Shown: one piece after another, positions 18,731 through 27,776 of the stretch
Layout of the letters: each line of letters opens with the position of its first letter
Numbering within the stretch: position 1 is the first letter of the stretch
Source: an uncultured Schlesneria sp.
GTDB lineage: Bacteria > Planctomycetota > Planctomycetia > Planctomycetales > Planctomycetaceae
Length of the DNA stretch: 64,000 bases
NCBI GenBank assembly: GCA_903904835.1
Contig: CAIVEI010000056.1
Location: 55,528 to 119,527, forward strand
Reading direction: 5' to 3'
Program-made: the position numbers and the translations under genes
Notes under the pieces: model-generated
Databases searched by the model: none
Told to the model about the DNA's origin: nothing
The model's input: the letters and a program-made list of their open reading frames with translations, nothing else

Positions 18731-19219
18731 TCACTTTTTCGACGGAATTCTTGAACCAACGAGGCTCATAAAATCTCGAACTTGATTGGCATTGGTAAAT
18801 GCTGATTTCGGAATCACCGAAAAAGTTCGGCGTGTCATGTAAAGCAGGATCTGTTCTGGCGTCTCCAAGTAGCCGGAATAAAAGCTCCAATTCAAATCTG
18901 ACGTTCCATCAATCGTCTCAATATGGATTGTCTCGTCACCGAAGACGAGCGAAATCGGCGCAGTAAACTTTTTGTGATCAAGAAAGGCGCGTCGCCAAAT
19001 GATCGATCGTCCGATCACCATGGCAATTAACACGAAGCAAATAAAAATGAGCAATGCACCGACCCAATGAAATGGTAACAGTGCCGCTCCGACGATAATT
19101 CCGATGATACCCAATATCGAATTGGCTCGCGCTCCTTGTTTGTGGGAGTTCCAGTGCGCGTGGCAAGCTGCCATGAATTCTTGCAGAGTTAAACGATAGG
19201 TGATCTCAATGGGCGTCAT
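18731..19219 (-). CDS. YcxB-like membrane protein
   Basis: 162 aa from ATG 19219 (a GTG at 19231 would add four residues). Two adjacent helices at about residues 35-75 (ILGIIGIIVGAALLPF, ALLIFICFVLIAMVI) separate a short N-terminal cytoplasmic part from a C-terminal domain with ISLVFGDETIHIET, LNWSFYSGYLETPEQILLY and FSVIPKSAF. This arrangement matches the YcxB-like family (PF14317), small membrane proteins of unknown function. First gene of a two-gene unit with the hypothetical gene downstream. Confidence 0.75.
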   Translation of the reverse strand: MTPIEITYRLTLQEFMAACHAHWNSHKQGARANSILGIIGIIVGAALLPFHWVGALLIFICFVLIAMVIGRSIIWRRAFLDHKKFTAPISLVFGDETIHIETIDGTSDLNWSFYSGYLETPEQILLYMTRRTFSVIPKSAFTNANQVRDFMSLVGSRIPSKK

Positions 19220-19243
19220 TGGAAATCTCACTGGAAAACAGAA

Positions 19244-19615
19244 TCATTCAACGTGGTCTGCAATACCAAGAACGGGCGTACCATTGGCCTTGTCCGACAG
19301 ATGACCCCAGTGCTCAACGACCATTCGCTTGCCAACCGATCGCCTTCGTTCAACCCGACCGTCTTCGAAGACAATAACCGACAGTCGATCTTTCCCCACC
19401 GCTTTTCCACTGGACTGGCGACCCGTTTCAGCGATAAACGCTGTTCCGTCCTCATTGATTGAACAATCTTCTATCACCCCATTCGAAAACTCGATATTCC
19501 ATTTCCCAGCCGGCAGGTCGGACACCACGGCGCCCGGCGCCGACTAGCCGAACGGAATCGTGTTTATCACGTGGATGGCCGCCCCGAGAATCAGAATAGA
19601 GACGATGGTTCGCAT
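19244..19615 (-). pseudogene. Small secreted-protein gene with an in-frame TAG
   Basis: From ATG 19615, with AGGA 8 bases upstream, the frame reads a signal-peptide-like MRTIVSILILGAAIHVINTIPFG, then TAG at 19544-19546, then continues in the same frame without another stop for 100 codons (SAPGAVVSDLPAGKWNIEF ... GNGVIEDCSINEDGTAF ... ending LGIADHVE). A good ribosome binding site and signal peptide on one side and a coherent globular protein on the other suggest one gene interrupted by a single nonsense change (for example CAG to TAG). Read-through or internal start at GTG 19528 are alternatives. Family not recognised. Confidence 0.55.
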
Positions 19616-20001
19616 GATGTTTCCTGAAACGGAGGAATAGAAAGAGGGACTGGAAGGTGCAGAGAAATTGTACCGACACGACGGTCTGTGTATCACAGCC
19701 ATTTCGCACAAATTGTACGGCGATTGTTCGAGATCCTCGAAACTGCGTTTCATTTGCCCGCAGGCGATAACGTTTCTTGTCGCGGCTGACTGTTTATGGT
19801 TGGTTTACTGTTTCGGTTTCGCAATAATCCGAAAGACAAGATGGGTGACATCGGATTTGAATCTCACCTGCTCGTGACTCTTTACGAGTACCTTCCCGGA
19901 TGGACTGTGATATGCTGATCGTATTCAAAACGCCTTCGGTCAAGAACGAAACTTCCTCACCCATCCGATCGTGATCCTTCCGGCAAATTGAGGTGACGCT
20001 C

Positions 20002-22773
20002 ATGGTCGCAGAACTCACCCCGCTCTCAGCCGAATCGCTTTACACGTCGCTCGTGGAAAGTCTGCCGATCAGCGTTTTTCAGAAGGACAGACAATTTCGA
20101 CTCTTGTTTGGTAACCAGCGTTTTTGTGGTGCGCTCGGTCGCACGCTCGCTGAGTTACGAGGCAAAGACGACTTCGATCTGTTTCCCGCCGAGTTGGCCG
20201 CGAAATATCGTCGTGACGATGTGCATGTCATGGAAACGGGAACGTTGCTGGAGGATACTGAAGAGATTTCTGATGCGGCGGGAAACCGACGGCACATTCA
20301 GGTCCTCAAGGCACCTGTGCGCGACTCGACCGGACAGATTGTCGGTGTTCAGGGGATGTTCTGGGATGTCACCGATCGCCTGCTGACCGAAAATCGCTTG
20401 AAGGAAGCTCATGCCTTTCTCGATTCGATTGTCGACAACGTCCCGATCATGCTGTTCGTGAAAGAAGCCGAAGAGTTGAGATTCGTGCGGTTCAATCGAG
20501 CGAGCGAACAACTGGTGGGGATGGTTCGCGAAGAGGTTCTTGGCAAATGCGACTTCGATCTGTTTCCACCTGAACTGGCGGAATTTTTCACGGAGAAGGA
20601 TCGTGCGGTCCTTGCCAACGGAGTCATGGTCGAAATTTCTGAAGAAATCCTCGACACCCAGAACCACGGGCGTCGAATTCTGCATACAAAAAAGATTCCC
20701 GTCCTCGATGCGACCGGACAACCCCGTTTCCTGCTCGGTATCTCAGAAGACATTACCGACAAGAAGCAGACGGAAGTTGCGTTACAGGAAGCGAAAGAGG
20801 CCGCGGAAGCCGCCAGCCGTGCGAAGAGTGACTTTCTGGCGAACATGAGTCATGAGATCAGAACGCCGATGAATGCCGTTCTAGGGATGACTGAGCTTTT
20901 GCTGGATACCAAGCTCGACAGTACGCAGCGCGAATACGTGAAAATGGTGCATGAGTCCGGTGAGTCGCTGCTCAGCCTGATCAACGATATTCTTGACTTT
21001 TCAAAAATCGAAGCGGGAAAATTCAACCTTGACCAGACCGAATTCAACCTGCACGAGGTCCTCGGGGACACGATGAAAACGCTGGCCGTTCGAGCCTCAC
21101 ACAAAGATCTCGAACTGGCCTTTCATGTCGCGACCGACGTACCCGCCTCACTTGTGGGTGATCCTGGACGACTTCGGCAAATTGTCATGAACCTTGTCGG
21201 CAATGCCGTGAAATTCACAGAACGGGGTGAAATCGTTCTGGACGTCAGTTGTCGCTCAAAAGATGCGGAAACAGCCGAATTGCTGTTCCTGGTTCGTGAC
21301 ACGGGAATTGGAATTCCCAACGATAAGATCGACCGGATTTTCCAGGCCTTTGAACAGGCCGACACATCGACAACGCGTCGTTACGGTGGAACAGGATTAG
21401 GACTGACAATCACCTCAAGGCTTGTCCAACTGATGGGAGGATCAATCTGGGCGGAAAGCACGCCCGGAATGGGAAGTACCTTTTTTTTCACAGCGAGAAT
21501 TGGCATCGCTGAACACGGAGCGTGGAATCAAAATGGGAACGGCATTGCACTGCTCAAAGGTACGCGAGTTTTATTGGTCGACGACAATGCGACGAATCGG
21601 CTGATCCTGACAGAAATCCTGGAGAACAATCAACTGCGAACCGTCGCTGCCGAAACGGCGTCCGAAGCTTTCCAAAAGTTGCTTCAGGCAAAGGTGATGG
21701 GCGATCCGTTCTCGCTGCTTCTGACAGATGTCAATATGCCCGATGTCGACGGTTTCATGTTGATTGAAAAGGTCCGTCGTGATGAACGGCTGCGCGATCT
21801 GGCGGTCATCGTACTCACTTCAGGTGATCGCCACGGTGACCATGATCGCTGCGAGAAACTCCACGTCGCGGCCCATCTGCGTAAGCCGATCAAGCAATCC
21901 GAATTGATGCAGTCAATCGTTCTGACACTCGGGGTGACCCGACCGGAACCCGAACAAACTTCCCGCCAGGATCATGTTCAACCCGCCGTCCGCCCGTTGC
22001 GAATACTTCTCGCCGAAGACTCGTATCCGAATCAGGTTCTGGCCACGGGTTTGCTTCGCAAGCGAGGGCATCAAATCACGGTCGCCAATAACGGTCAGGA
22101 GGCGATCGATCTGCTCAAATCGGAGGTGTTCGATCTCGTGCTGATGGACGTGCAGATGCCGGTCATGGATGGATTAGAAGCAACAAAAACGATTCGGAAT
22201 TTAGAGGCGCGCGAGAAATTGAATCTGCGAATCCGCAATCCAATCCCGATCGTGGCCATGACGGCTCATGCCATGAAAGGGGATCGCGAACGCTGTCTCG
22301 CAAGTGGGATGACTGGGTATTTGTCAAAGCCGATTCGCACTCACGAACTGGACGAGATTCTCGTCGACTTATTTGCGGCCAAGAACGGCAAGACCGTCGA
22401 TTTTGAAACTGGTTACCAAAACGTCATCGATTGGTCGGAAGCATTGTCATTCGTCGACGGCGATGCTGAATTGCTTCGCGTCGTGGCCGGGGCACTGCTT
22501 GAAGAAATTACGGACCTCGAATCGAATCTTGCCAATGCCGTTGCGTTATCCCAGGCAACTTCGGTCCAGAAAATCGGTCATCAGCTAAAGGGGGCACTTG
22601 GGACACTTGGAGCCCGGGCCAGTCGAAACCTCGCCGAACGTCTGGAAGGGATGGGGGCGCAGGCAAACCTGTCTACGGCATTAAGCTGCTTTGGAGAATT
22701 ACAAATCGAGCTTCACAAGGTGAGTGACGTATTAACGTCGTTCGTGCAAGGACAAATCCAAATAGGCAAATGA
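20002..22773 (+). CDS. Hybrid sensor histidine kinase (PAS-PAS-HisKA-HATPase-REC-REC-Hpt)
   Basis: 923 aa BarA/ArcB-like kinase without membrane helices, so probably cytoplasmic. Two PAS domains (about residues 10-125 and 135-255, both with a CDFDLFP/DDFDLFP motif), HisKA with the phospho-accepting His in FLANMSHEIRTPMN (about H284), HATPase with N box (about 396), DTGIGIP (about 432) and GGTGLGL (about 461), two receiver domains with Asp in LLTDVNMPD (about D576) and LMDVQMPVMDG (about D716), and a C-terminal Hpt with HQLKGALG (about H860). ATG 20002 is chosen over GTG 19993 because GAGGTGA lies just upstream. The FHA and REC-HATPase genes follow on the same strand. Confidence 0.93.
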   Translation: MVAELTPLSAESLYTSLVESLPISVFQKDRQFRLLFGNQRFCGALGRTLAELRGKDDFDLFPAELAAKYRRDDVHVMETGTLLEDTEEISDAAGNRRHIQVLKAPVRDSTGQIVGVQGMFWDVTDRLLTENRLKEAHAFLDSIVDNVPIMLFVKEAEELRFVRFNRASEQLVGMVREEVLGKCDFDLFPPELAEFFTEKDRAVLANGVMVEISEEILDTQNHGRRILHTKKIPVLDATGQPRFLLGISEDITDKKQTEVALQEAKEAAEAASRAKSDFLANMSHEIRTPMNAVLGMTELLLDTKLDSTQREYVKMVHESGESLLSLINDILDFSKIEAGKFNLDQTEFNLHEVLGDTMKTLAVRASHKDLELAFHVATDVPASLVGDPGRLRQIVMNLVGNAVKFTERGEIVLDVSCRSKDAETAELLFLVRDTGIGIPNDKIDRIFQAFEQADTSTTRRYGGTGLGLTITSRLVQLMGGSIWAESTPGMGSTFFFTARIGIAEHGAWNQNGNGIALLKGTRVLLVDDNATNRLILTEILENNQLRTVAAETASEAFQKLLQAKVMGDPFSLLLTDVNMPDVDGFMLIEKVRRDERLRDLAVIVLTSGDRHGDHDRCEKLHVAAHLRKPIKQSELMQSIVLTLGVTRPEPEQTSRQDHVQPAVRPLRILLAEDSYPNQVLATGLLRKRGHQITVANNGQEAIDLLKSEVFDLVLMDVQMPVMDGLEATKTIRNLEAREKLNLRIRNPIPIVAMTAHAMKGDRERCLASGMTGYLSKPIRTHELDEILVDLFAAKNGKTVDFETGYQNVIDWSEALSFVDGDAELLRVVAGALLEEITDLESNLANAVALSQATSVQKIGHQLKGALGTLGARASRNLAERLEGMGAQANLSTALSCFGELQIELHKVSDVLTSFVQGQIQIGK

Positions 22774-22913
22774 GTCTCGGTGAGAGTTCGCACGCGAGTC
22801 TGTTGATCGAACGCTTTCAACCAGAGACAATTGGTGCAGGTGATGGGCCTGTGTTCTTCAGGTATTTCATGTGATGAAAACCAGCAGAGGCTGATTGCGA
22901 CTTGGAGGTGGGA

Positions 22914-24119
22914 ATGATTCTGGGCAAACTATTACCGTGCGGGGGAGGAGCTGCGATCCCGTTAACGAAGGAGTCTCTTGTTGTAGGACGTAAGCCCGAA
23001 TGCGATATCACGATCGCCTGCAATTCTGTCTCAAGTCGTCATTGCCTGCTGGAGTTTGAGGACGGCTGGTGGTGGATTCGCGATCTCGAAAGCCGGACTG
23101 GCACTGGCGTCAACGGACGTCGAATCACAAATCAACGAATCGCGCCCAAAGACATCCTGACGATCGGTCGCCAGCGACTGGTCGTTGCTTATCAGGTCAG
23201 AAAGGCGTTTGCTGCGATTACTGCCAGGCGTGATGCAGAAGAGGATCTCGCGCTCAGTTTTCTTACGGAGTCGCCGCAGGCGGTTCGCGAGGAGCTTGCG
23301 CTCGATGAACCGGAGGAGCTTCGGAGAGACATCCAACGTCAAGTTGCTCAATCCGACGAGAAGGAAAAATCCTTGACGCCAACGATGACTTTCTCGGGGG
23401 CTCAAATCCAAAAGCGCATCCCCGAAACGCCGCAGGAAATTTCTCGGTCAACCTTGCAACCAACGGCTCCAAAGTCGTCAACGCTTCAAATCAGTTCTCA
23501 ACGTTCTCCGGCGGAGAACGAATTGAAGCCACCTTCCGCTCAGAGCATTTCGCAGCCTGCCTCAATACCGCAGAATTTTCCGCAACGGACTCCTTCCGAA
23601 ACTTTACCAGCCACACCATCGCCGCTTCACCAACCAAAGCCGACAAACTCGTTCGGACCCGAACTCGGAAAATTACTCCCCTCAGGCGGTGGAGCGCCAA
23701 TTCCGCTGAGGGCACCTGAACTGGTTCTGGGTCGAAGTCCCGAATGTGACGTTCGAATTCGCTTTCCGTCAGTCTCTTCACGACATTGCAAACTCATGTT
23801 CGACAAGGGGTATTGGCTTGTTGAAGATCTGAACAGTACGAACGGAACTTGGGTCGACGGAGATCGTTGTCTGCTTCAATGCTTGTTGCCGGAAAGCGTC
23901 CTTGCACTGGATAAGCATCGTTACACGATCCATTATCTGCTGCGTACAGACGGACCACCTCCCGTGATCAAACGCCTTTTCACCCAAAGCCTGCTGGAAA
24001 AGGCGGGGTTTGGCAAACAGTTGTCTGGAGACCAGCTTGCCGGTCGCCAGCTCCCCGATGACGACGAACAAAAACCGAAGAGATACAACTTGTTGGACTC
24101 GGACGACGAGTCCCATTAG
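22914..24119 (+). CDS. Double FHA-domain protein
   Basis: 401 aa; ATG 22914 follows GGAGGTG by six bases. Two forkhead-associated phosphothreonine-binding domains at the ends: the first about residues 5-100 (VVGRKPECDITI, SVSSRHCLLEF, GTGVNGRRI) and the second about 245-345 (LVLGRSPECDVRI, SVSSRHCKLMF, LNSTNGTWVDG). Both open with an almost identical GKLLPCGGGAAIPL / GKLLPSGGGAPIPL, so they arose by duplication. They are joined by a Ser/Thr/Pro/Gln-rich linker that may itself be phosphorylated. Between a hybrid kinase and a REC-HATPase gene, it suggests crosstalk between His-Asp and Ser/Thr phosphorylation. No Ser/Thr kinase is in the window. Confidence 0.9.
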   Translation: MILGKLLPCGGGAAIPLTKESLVVGRKPECDITIACNSVSSRHCLLEFEDGWWWIRDLESRTGTGVNGRRITNQRIAPKDILTIGRQRLVVAYQVRKAFAAITARRDAEEDLALSFLTESPQAVREELALDEPEELRRDIQRQVAQSDEKEKSLTPTMTFSGAQIQKRIPETPQEISRSTLQPTAPKSSTLQISSQRSPAENELKPPSAQSISQPASIPQNFPQRTPSETLPATPSPLHQPKPTNSFGPELGKLLPSGGGAPIPLRAPELVLGRSPECDVRIRFPSVSSRHCKLMFDKGYWLVEDLNSTNGTWVDGDRCLLQCLLPESVLALDKHRYTIHYLLRTDGPPPVIKRLFTQSLLEKAGFGKQLSGDQLAGRQLPDDDEQKPKRYNLLDSDDESH

Positions 24120-24216
24120 AGACAATTCAAAGATAATCGGGAAGCGTCCCCTTATTGTGAAGTCTATGGGTGAATAGTTCGTACTGCGGGCCGATGGCTC
24201 GCTGGAGTCGATTGTG

Positions 24217-25119
24217 ATGAAAATGCTGATCGTAGACGATTCGCCGATGGACCGGGCACTTGCTTCGGGTCTGATCAAACGGCGTATGCAATGCGAGATT
24301 CTCGAAGCCTCCAACGGGCGTGAAGGACTGGAACGAATCGAGCATGATCATCCAGACTTCGTGTTGTCAGATCTCCAGATGCCCGAGATGAATGGCTTGG
24401 AACTTGTTTCGATCATCAAGGATCGATTTCCAAATATTCCCGTGATCTTGATGACGGCACAAGGAAGCGAAGAAATTGCCTCTCAGGCGCTGCATCATGG
24501 CGCAGCCAGTTACGTACCCAAACGTCGTCTTGCCGACGATCTCGTCGCAACAATCGAACGAGTCCTCGCCACAGCACGCGAAGAACGTCGTCAGTCAGTA
24601 TTAATGCATCATCTCGCCCAGACGGATACACAATTCATTTTGCAGAATGATCCCAACGTGCTGCCACAATTGGTCAGTTACTTGCTGGACATGCTGCGCT
24701 GCATGCCATTGGGTGACGAAACAGAACGGCTTCGAGTTGGTATCGCCCTGGAAGAGGCACTCAACAACGCCTTCTATCACGGCAACATGGAAGTCTCGGC
24801 CAATGACGGCCCTCGCGACCGTAAGAGTTACGAGAAATTAGCCGAACAACGATCAGCAGAATCTCCGTATTGTGATCGCACAATCGATGTTCGTGTTTGG
24901 ATTTCACCTGCCGAAGCCAGGTTCGTCATTCGAGATGCAGGACCAGGTTTCCCCTGGAAACAACATCTCGATCATCAGGTCGCACCAACCCAGCAAAGCT
25001 ACGGTCGCGGCATCGTCCTGATGCGATCGAGTATGGATGAAGTCTCGTATAATGAAAAAGGGAATGAAGTCACGCTCGTCAAACGGAGCGTGAACATCAG
25101 CGAAGAAGAAGTCGATTAA
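24217..25119 (+). CDS. Response regulator with C-terminal RsbW-like ATPase domain
   Basis: 300 aa. Residues 1-120 are a receiver (MLIVDDSPMDRAL, phospho-Asp in FVLSDLQMPEMNG at about D52, LMTAQGS, the Lys in VPKRR). Residues about 150-290 form a GHKL ATPase of the anti-sigma-factor serine kinase type: EEALNNAFYHGN (N box), RDAGPGFPW and GRGIVLMRSSMDEVSYN. Such REC-RsbW-like proteins normally phosphorylate or bind an anti-sigma antagonist, so output may be partner switching rather than DNA binding. ATG 24217 and GTG 24214 are equivalent. Third gene of the cassette, about 100 bp after the FHA gene. No STAS protein is visible nearby. Confidence 0.9.
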   Translation: MKMLIVDDSPMDRALASGLIKRRMQCEILEASNGREGLERIEHDHPDFVLSDLQMPEMNGLELVSIIKDRFPNIPVILMTAQGSEEIASQALHHGAASYVPKRRLADDLVATIERVLATAREERRQSVLMHHLAQTDTQFILQNDPNVLPQLVSYLLDMLRCMPLGDETERLRVGIALEEALNNAFYHGNMEVSANDGPRDRKSYEKLAEQRSAESPYCDRTIDVRVWISPAEARFVIRDAGPGFPWKQHLDHQVAPTQQSYGRGIVLMRSSMDEVSYNEKGNEVTLVKRSVNISEEEVD

Positions 25120-25156
25120 TCGATCAAAGTATTTTGGCAGATCGGGAGGAGCCGGC

Positions 25157-25207
25157 ATGATCAAGCGACCTGAAGACGGAAAGTTTTGGTTGCTGGATAC
25201 GAAATGA
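25157..25207 (+). CDS. 16-codon ORF with strong ribosome binding site
   Basis: GGGAGGAG lies 5-12 bases before ATG 25157, and the frame reads MIKRPEDGKFWLLDTK then TGA. It is 37 bp past the REC-HATPase gene. Either a very short peptide gene or, more likely, the start of a gene lost when the dispersed repeat that begins directly after its stop was inserted. No homology can be claimed for so short a sequence. Confidence 0.3.
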   Translation: MIKRPEDGKFWLLDTK

Positions 25208-25208
25208 A

Positions 25209-25280
25209 TCTGGAACGGAAACCCGCGAAATGGGTGCCTCTGCTTTACCGTCTTCGGTTAAGCCGTGCTCTTCGAAGACG
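25209..25280. repeat. Dispersed intergenic repeat, copy 1
   Basis: Shares with 39756-39820 a core of about 45 bp (TGGGTGCC.C.G.TTTACCG followed by TCTTCGGT and GCCGT.CTCTTCG). Both copies are on the plus strand, in non-coding DNA, directly after gene debris or tandem repeats. Confidence 0.7.
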
Positions 25281-25479
25281 TTATCGAACTATGAAAACAC
25301 GGCCTTGTCCAAGACTCCAAAACCGTGGCACCCCGCGTTTCGACCGCTATTCAACTCGTTACTCGCAACAATATTAGCCTATGCCGGTTTGGTCGCTTAA
25401 AGACAAGGGCGAGGCTCGCAATATAAACTGCTTTGCAGCGCGCAAAGAAACAAAACGTGAGTACGACAAAATTCATTTG

Positions 25480-27483
25480 ATGAGACAGACCATGCAAATC
25501 CTTTCGAGAGTCGCTTGTCTGGTACTGGTATCTTCCCTGCCCCTTCTGGCACAACAATCGCCGACACCGTCGCCAGGAGACGCGATGATCGAGAGCCATC
25601 TCATCCTTGAGACGGCCCAGGTCAGCCGCCGTTTTCTCGAAGGAGCAAGCTCGCGCGAAGAGTGGGAATCGCAACGGGATGAATTGAAACGCCGGTATTT
25701 TGATATGCTTGGACTGTGGCCCCTGCCCGATCGAACGCCGCTGAAGGCGACTGTCACCGGCACGATCGACCTGGAAGGTGTGCAAGTGGAAAAGGTACAT
25801 TTTCAAAGTCGACCGGGTTTGTACGTGACCGGTAATCTCTATCGACCGACGAACACTGCGGGGAAACTTCCAGCAGTTCTTTATGTCTGTGGTCACGCAA
25901 ACAAAGGACGTGATGGCAACAAGACCGCTTATCAGCATCACGGCATGTGGTTCGCCACGCACGGATATGTCTGCCTGATGATTGATACGCTGCAGCTCGG
26001 CGAGATCGCGGGGATTCATCACGGAACTCACAACAAAGAGCGATGGTGGTGGCAATCCGCCGGATATACCCCGGCAGGTGTCGAATGCTGGAACGGCGCA
26101 CGTGCCTTGGATTATCTCATCTCGCGTCCTGACGTTGATGCGGAAAAACTGGCTGTTACGGGGAGAAGTGGCGGAGGTGCAGCATCCTTCTGGATCGCCG
26201 CCGCAGACGATCGCGTCAAAGTCTGTGTACCCGTCAGCGGCATGGCCGACCTGCAATGTTATGTCGACGACAAAGTCTGTAACGGTCATTGCGACTGCAT
26301 GTTTCTCTATAACACCTATCGATGGGAATGGACGACGATCGCAGCATTGGTCGCACCCCGTCCGATGTTGTTTGAAAACTCGGGCTATGACCCCATCTTT
26401 CCGATGCCGGCCAATGAACGGATTCGTGACCGCCTGTCAAAGATCTACGGTTGGTATGAGAAGAAACCGGGCGAATTATTTGATGTCGGCGTCACACCTG
26501 GTGGCCATACGGACAATGTTGCACTGAGGCTCATGGCCTATCGCTGGATCAACCATCATCTCAAGGGAGACGACTCCGAAGTTGACGAGCCGAAGCTGCC
26601 AGTCATCGACGGGAAAAAGCTACGAGTCTTTCCCGAAGACAGCGACCTCCCGGCAGACCGCCTGAACGCCACAATTGACGAAACCTTCGTTCCGGCAGGA
26701 AAGCCGGAAGCACCAAAGACGCGCGAGGAATTTACCACCTGGTCCAATCGACTGACTCAACGCCTGGAAGAGTTGGTGTTTCGCGAGTGGCCAGATCAGG
26801 TTCCCGCAGCCGAGGTCCGTGACAGACGACCAGACGGAGAGTACATCCTCGGTACCGAAGACGAAATATTGGTACTCGCCAGGCGGCATGAAGTGGCTGA
26901 AAAAGTTCCCAAATCACCCGAACATCGCGAGCGATTGTGGTTGGTCATCTTGAATCCTGATGAGCCGGAAGCAACACTTCCCGCGTGGGTTAAAGATACC
27001 GTGTTAGCTGGCCAGTCGACGGTCACGATCAGCCCGCGTGGCTGCGGTGAGTCACTAAAGTGGACTCGAAAAAACCCTCCGAACTATGTCGAACGAGCTC
27101 ACGCTCTGGTTGGTCGTACTGTCGATGCAGGCCGTGTTTACGATATTCAAGCGGTCGCTCGCTGGCTGCACGAAGCAGATGGAAACGAACTGACAATCGG
27201 CGTGGCAGGTCGCGGACCAGCCGGTGTTCTCGGTGCCTATGCAGCACTCTTCGAAACGAGCATCAGCGAGGTGATGCTGATCGATCCTCCGAAATCACAT
27301 CGCGAGGGACCGACATTATTAAATGTGCTTCGTGTTCTCGATATTCCCGACGCCATGGGATTGCTCGCACCAAGGCACCTCACTCTGCTCAACGCCGATG
27401 GCGATGCGTTTAATCGAACAGAACAAATCTATAAAGCCGCCGGTTACGAATCTCGAATCACGCGAAAGCAATTGAAGAAATAG
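25480..27483 (+). CDS. Secreted alpha/beta hydrolase (acetyl xylan esterase-like)
   Basis: About 667 aa from ATG 25480; ATG 25492 (MQILSRVACLVLVSSLP) starts directly at the signal peptide and is equally possible. The N-terminal half is an alpha/beta hydrolase: AVLYVCGHANKGRDG (oxyanion region), MIDTLQLGEIAGIHHGTH, nucleophile elbow TGRSGGGAASFW and a late ENSGYDPIFPMP acid region with GGHTDN histidine. This arrangement is common in planctomycete acetyl-xylan-esterase-like proteins. The C-terminal 300 residues look like a second, weaker hydrolase-like domain (VAGRGPAGVLGAYAALF) without a clear serine elbow. Probably removes acyl groups from polysaccharides outside the cytoplasm. Substrate unknown. 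Confidence 0.85.
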   Translation: MRQTMQILSRVACLVLVSSLPLLAQQSPTPSPGDAMIESHLILETAQVSRRFLEGASSREEWESQRDELKRRYFDMLGLWPLPDRTPLKATVTGTIDLEGVQVEKVHFQSRPGLYVTGNLYRPTNTAGKLPAVLYVCGHANKGRDGNKTAYQHHGMWFATHGYVCLMIDTLQLGEIAGIHHGTHNKERWWWQSAGYTPAGVECWNGARALDYLISRPDVDAEKLAVTGRSGGGAASFWIAAADDRVKVCVPVSGMADLQCYVDDKVCNGHCDCMFLYNTYRWEWTTIAALVAPRPMLFENSGYDPIFPMPANERIRDRLSKIYGWYEKKPGELFDVGVTPGGHTDNVALRLMAYRWINHHLKGDDSEVDEPKLPVIDGKKLRVFPEDSDLPADRLNATIDETFVPAGKPEAPKTREEFTTWSNRLTQRLEELVFREWPDQVPAAEVRDRRPDGEYILGTEDEILVLARRHEVAEKVPKSPEHRERLWLVILNPDEPEATLPAWVKDTVLAGQSTVTISPRGCGESLKWTRKNPPNYVERAHALVGRTVDAGRVYDIQAVARWLHEADGNELTIGVAGRGPAGVLGAYAALFETSISEVMLIDPPKSHREGPTLLNVLRVLDIPDAMGLLAPRHLTLLNADGDAFNRTEQIYKAAGYESRITRKQLKK

Positions 27484-27776
27484 AAGGTGAAGCAAAGACG
27501 AGGCATTTATCGTTTAACCCGCAGCCAACGGCGCATGCGAATCGGCGTCCAGCCGATTTCTTCGAACGTTGCCGAAGCCCCGTTTTCGCAATGCTCCAAC
27601 GAGTAATGACACCTCGGCGTACCGCAATTCCGCCGCTACGCTCCCGCTTCTCTCAGACGCGCGGTGAAACGAAGGCGACAGTTTCATCGCTTAATCTAGC
27701 GTAAGCACGATGCTGTAGCACCGTTCGTTGATACTGTACAACAATGGCTTCGTTGCATTTCCGTGACCGGCTCGAG
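27484..27776. other. Intergenic region between convergent genes
   Basis: About 290 bp between the convergent esterase and DUF1501 genes. No ORF with coding character, repeat or clear terminator hairpin was recognised. Confidence 0.5.
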
